Shown piece by piece: positions 61,198 through 64,000 of a stretch of DNA of 64,000 bases. The notes under the pieces are model-generated. The model was not told the origin of the DNA and made no database searches. It saw only the letters and a program-made list of their open reading frames with translations. The DNA is from Maritimibacter dapengensis (GTDB taxonomy: Bacteria > Pseudomonadota > Alphaproteobacteria > Rhodobacterales > Rhodobacteraceae), in assembly GCF_019218265.1 (NCBI RefSeq), contig NZ_JAHUZE010000001.1, positions 682,001 through 746,000 of the forward strand, given 5' to 3'. How positions within the stretch are numbered: position 1 is the first letter of the stretch; every line of letters begins with the position of its first letter. A program made the position numbers and the translations under genes.

Positions 61198-61210
61198 TTT
61201 CAGCGGTAAA
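61198..61210. promoter_or_regulatory. Xylose operator, upstream copy (degenerate)
   Basis: TTTCAGCGGTAAA resembles the perfect palindrome at 61222 (TTTAGCCGCTAAA) with the same TTT and TAAA ends. Their centres are 24 bases apart. It lies about 80 bases before the xylF start on the minus strand and could let a ROK repressor hold two faces of the promoter. Confidence 0.5.
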
Positions 61211-61221
61211 ATTAATTTTTC

Positions 61222-61234
61222 TTTAGCCGCTAAA
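61222..61234. promoter_or_regulatory. Xylose operator, perfect palindrome
   Basis: TTTAGCCGCTAAA is a perfect 13-base palindrome in an A/T-rich spacer between xylF and the ROK regulator. It is the kind of site bound by XylR/ROK repressors. It lies 43 bases before the regulator ATG, so it could also autoregulate. Confidence 0.65.
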
Positions 61235-61276
61235 AAAATGCTAAGAGCGAAGCATGTGAATGGAGCCAGGTGATTC

Positions 61277-62494
61277 ATGGACACCCAGAGCGCACAGGCT
61301 TTTGACCTCGATGCCCGTGATACGACGCGGCTGCGCGTGTTGCAGTGTATCCGGGCGGGGGGAGCCATTTCGCGCACCGACATCGCGCGTGATCTGGACA
61401 GCAGCCCGGCGACGGTGACATCGGCCTGTGGCGCGTTGCTCGACGCCGGGATGATCCGTGAAGTGAAAGCCGCTCCGTCGGAAAGCGTGCAAAGGGGCCG
61501 GCCTCGTGTGATGCTCGAGGTCAATGCGGATGCTTTCGCTGTCGCGGGCGTCAAGGTGGCGCGTCGTGCGATCCACGTGATGCTGGTCGATTTCAAGGGC
61601 GGCGAGATCGGCACCTACCTTCATGTGCTGAAACAGTCCTGCATGCCTGCCCGAGCCTTGACGCACGAAGTGCGCCGCGCGGTGGAACTCGCCTGCGCGC
61701 AATCGGGTCTCGATATGGGGATACTCGCCGGTATCGCGCTGGGCCTGCCGGGGTTCATGCACGCAGACAGCGCATTCATGCACTGGTCGTCCTCGGTCGA
61801 GGAGCGCAATGTCGACTTCCGCCCCTTGTTTCAGGAGGTGCTGCCGTGTCCCACTTTCCTGGACAACGATGCGAATCTCGTCGCGAAGGCGGAGCATCTG
61901 TTCGGGGCCGGGCGTGGGTTGAGGAATTTCCTCGTGGTCACGATCGAGCACGGCGTTGGAATGGGTATCGTCCTGGGTGGCGAGCTTTATCGGGGAGAGC
62001 GGGGATGCGGCGCGGAATTCGGGCACGTGAAGGTCCAGTTCGAAGGCGCGGTATGCCAGTGCGGACAACGCGGATGCCTCGAAGCCTATGTCGGGGAATA
62101 TGCGCTTATCCGTGACGCGTCGGTCGGGCGGCAAAGCGACGTGCACAAGAGCCTTCAGGACATTCTCGATGCGGCGCGAAGCGGTGATGCTTTGTCGCAT
62201 GAGGTTCTGGAACGGGCGTCGCAGATCCTTGGCGTTGCGCTTGCGAGTCTGGTGAACCTTTTCGACCCGGAACACATCGTGCTCGCCCGGTCGCGCCCGA
62301 AGTTCGACAATCCTTATACCGATGCGATGCTCGACGCATTGCAAAGAAATACCGTGCAGGTCGACGCGCCCTTGCCGGGCATCACCGTGCGCAATCTGGA
62401 CGAGACGATGTGGGCCAAGGGGGCCGCGGCGCATGGGATCGAGATGGTGTCGATCCTGAAAATCCGGGAAAGAGGTGCGGTCGATGCTGCGTAG
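61277..62494 (+). CDS. xylR: ROK-family xylose repressor XylR
   Basis: A 405-residue ROK repressor: N-terminal winged helix (about residues 15-70, RTDIARDLDSSPATVTSACGALLDAGMI) and a sugar-kinase-like domain. The zinc motif is H250, C260, C262 and C267 (CQCGQRGC), and NDAN is replaced by DNDANLVAK as usual. Divergent from xylFHGAB; it should bind the 61222 palindrome and release it when xylose binds. ATG 61277. Its 3' end overlaps the next gene by 11 bases. Confidence 0.9.
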   Translation: MDTQSAQAFDLDARDTTRLRVLQCIRAGGAISRTDIARDLDSSPATVTSACGALLDAGMIREVKAAPSESVQRGRPRVMLEVNADAFAVAGVKVARRAIHVMLVDFKGGEIGTYLHVLKQSCMPARALTHEVRRAVELACAQSGLDMGILAGIALGLPGFMHADSAFMHWSSSVEERNVDFRPLFQEVLPCPTFLDNDANLVAKAEHLFGAGRGLRNFLVVTIEHGVGMGIVLGGELYRGERGCGAEFGHVKVQFEGAVCQCGQRGCLEAYVGEYALIRDASVGRQSDVHKSLQDILDAARSGDALSHEVLERASQILGVALASLVNLFDPEHIVLARSRPKFDNPYTDAMLDALQRNTVQVDAPLPGITVRNLDETMWAKGAAAHGIEMVSILKIRERGAVDAA

Positions 62495-64000
62495 CGTGGT
62501 TCCTTTCTCAGTCGGTTTCGCGGCCTTGGCTGCCTCGGTGGCCGTAGCGGAGCCCGTCCAGCCGCTGTTCGAGCCAGTCGAGATTTCTCCGCATGTCTAT
62601 GACGGGGGATGGGAGCATTTCGTCGGTGGAGGAGTCGCGGCGTTCGATTGCGATGGCGACGAGTTGCTGGAGCTCTATGCCGCCGGGGGCGAGAACCCTG
62701 CAACCTTGTTCCGAAACCGGTCCGGGGCCTCTATCGCATTCGAGGCGCAGACGCCCGAGGCGTTGCGTCTTATCGGTGTGACAGGTGCGTATCCGCTCGA
62801 CATCGACGGGGATGGGGTGCTTGACCTCGCCGTTCTGCGCGTCGGGCCTGATGCGCTGATGCGCGGTTTGGGCGATTGTCGGTTCGAGCCGTTTGCCGAA
62901 GAGCTTGGTTTCGTTTCCGGGAATCGGTGGACGACGGCGTTTTCCGCCACGTGGGAGGCAGGCGAGACACTCCCCACGCTTGCTTTCGGGACATACGTGG
63001 ATCGAAACGATCCCGACGGGCCGTTCGAAGCGTGTGATGCGACGTTGCTCTATCGACCGGACGGTGCCCGCTACCGGGCGCCAGAGGAACTTCGTCCGGG
63101 CTATTGCGCTCTGTCGATGCTGTTTTCGGACTGGAAACGGGTCGGGCGGGCCGATCTGCGGGTTTCCAACGACAGGCATTACTACGTCCGGGGCGGGCAG
63201 GAACAATTATGGTCGATGGACCCGGAGCCGCGTCTGTATACGGCTGACGAGGGCTGGCGGGAGTATGCGCTGTGGGGCATGGGGATCGCGTCGCGCGATG
63301 TGACCGGCGACGGATATCCGGACGTCTATCTCACGTCCATGGGCGATCAGAAGTTCCAGGTCTTCGACCCCGAAGCGGGTGGCCCGGTCTGGGAGGACGC
63401 GACCTATGAGCGAGGCACGTCTGCGCATCGCCCCCATATCGGGAGCGATGGGAGACCTTCGACCGGGTGGCATTCGGCCTTCGGTGACGTGAACAACGAT
63501 GGGCGCGACGACATCTTCGTTGCCAAGGGAAACGTCGAGCAGATGCCGGTGGCGGCGATGGAGGACCCGAACACGCTTCTCGTGCAAGATGCAGAGGGTG
63601 CGTTTTCGGAGCGCTCGGTCGCGGCCGGTGTCGCGTCGATGGCGCGGTCCCGGGGCGGGGCGCTGGTGGATCTGGACAATGACGGCCGGCTCGATCTGAC
63701 AGTGGTGAACCGGCGCGCGCCGATGGAAATTTTTGAAAACGTGACCGAGGGCGGCAATTGGTTGCTGGTGTCGCTTGAAGTCGATGGCGCGAACCCGCGG
63801 GCGGTCGGGAGTTTCATCGAACTGCGGATCGGGGATAGGGTGCAGACCCGGGAAGTTACGGTCGGCGGCGGTCACGCGAGTGGTCACGCGGGATATGAAC
63901 ATTTCGGTCTTGGTGGAGCGCAAGAGCCCGAGATCCGGGTGATCTGGCCGGATGGCGAAACTTCGGATTGGCGGATGGCCGAAGCGAACAGCGTTCTCAA
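62484..64000 (+). CDS. FG-GAP/UnbV repeat protein, truncated at window end
   Basis: An exported protein (signal peptide about residues 1-22, ends VAVAE), open to the end of the window after 505 codons. Repeated calcium-binding-like loops occur: FDCDGDELLELY, LDIDGDGVLDLA, VTGDGYPDVYL, VNNDGRDDIFV and LDNDGRLDLTV, which are FG-GAP/VCBS blades of a beta-propeller. The C-terminal part seen (NWLLVSLEVDG; GGGHASGHAG) is an ASPIC/UnbV domain. CRTAC1-like proteins of this type are surface or periplasmic. ATG 62484 overlaps xylR by 11 bases, so it may be co-transcribed with it. Function is unknown and the true end lies outside. Confidence 0.75.
   Translation, partial: MLRSVVPFSVGFAALAASVAVAEPVQPLFEPVEISPHVYDGGWEHFVGGGVAAFDCDGDELLELYAAGGENPATLFRNRSGASIAFEAQTPEALRLIGVTGAYPLDIDGDGVLDLAVLRVGPDALMRGLGDCRFEPFAEELGFVSGNRWTTAFSATWEAGETLPTLAFGTYVDRNDPDGPFEACDATLLYRPDGARYRAPEELRPGYCALSMLFSDWKRVGRADLRVSNDRHYYVRGGQEQLWSMDPEPRLYTADEGWREYALWGMGIASRDVTGDGYPDVYLTSMGDQKFQVFDPEAGGPVWEDATYERGTSAHRPHIGSDGRPSTGWHSAFGDVNNDGRDDIFVAKGNVEQMPVAAMEDPNTLLVQDAEGAFSERSVAAGVASMARSRGGALVDLDNDGRLDLTVVNRRAPMEIFENVTEGGNWLLVSLEVDGANPRAVGSFIELRIGDRVQTREVTVGGGHASGHAGYEHFGLGGAQEPEIRVIWPDGETSDWRMAEANSVL

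Overview
The window is a 64 kb, GC-rich chromosomal segment from an alphaproteobacterium, most probably a Rhodobacterales (Roseobacter-group) marine bacterium. The evidence is the Mur-sitABCD manganese locus, a TGA-N9-TCA (RirA/IRO-type) box in front of haem-uptake genes, the pcm-tolC-popZ-like gene order, a short Rhodobacterales-type protein beside efp, and single-domain XylG. I see no phage, insertion sequence, CRISPR array, plasmid or conjugation gene. It reads as ordinary chromosome carrying several accessory metabolic operons. Genus cannot be decided from the sequence.

Layout. 0-5.3 kb: a Fur-family regulator (mur) faces sitABCD, a Mn/Fe ABC importer, across two palindromic operators; an aldose epimerase gene overlaps sitD. 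5.3-9.3 kb: tRNA-Cys, pcm, tolC and an acidic PopZ-like protein. 9.3-24.3 kb: housekeeping genes (cobQ, efp, fructosamine kinase, ygfZ, a glycosyltransferase, a class-V aminotransferase, hisC-like, an outer-membrane barrel, a TPR protein, a rhomboid protease, an orphan Flp-like pilin, suhB, a DUF389 membrane protein, metR/metF). 24.3-31.8 kb: an aldehyde dehydrogenase, a DUF2161 nuclease-fold protein, Mn-dependent pyrophosphatase, a rhodanese, a HAD phosphatase, a MaoC hydratase, tRNA-Leu and an amino-acid permease. 31.8-37.4 kb, minus strand: a five-gene, ATGA-coupled cytochrome oxidase cassette (CoxB with haem c, a fused subunit I/III, a small membrane protein, CtaG, a tri-haem cytochrome c). 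37.8-45.3 kb, plus strand: a coupled beta-oxidation operon (fadE, thiolase, fadJ, CoA hydrolase/transferase). 45.3-53.6 kb: an eight-gene haem uptake and TonB-energising operon (hmuSTUV-exbB-exbD-exbD2-tonB), divergent from a TonB-dependent receptor. 53.8-55.1 kb: a di-haem peroxidase. 55.1-62.5 kb: D-xylose uptake and catabolism (xylFHGAB) divergent from a ROK repressor, with paired operators. 62.5-64 kb: an FG-GAP/UnbV surface-type protein cut by the window end.

How the genes work together. Two metal-import systems (manganese, haem iron) each have a recognisable operator. The haem operon also carries the ExbB/ExbD/TonB motor that would drive its receptor. The xylose locus is complete from periplasmic capture to xylulose-5-phosphate. 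The fad operon supplies all activities to turn acyl-CoA into acetyl-CoA, plus a CoA-handling enzyme. The most notable molecular details are a second ExbD whose membrane aspartate is replaced by asparagine (N21), an A-type oxidase subunit I in which the K-channel lysine position is glutamine (Q364), and a long, divergent PopZ-like protein in the gene order known for popZ.
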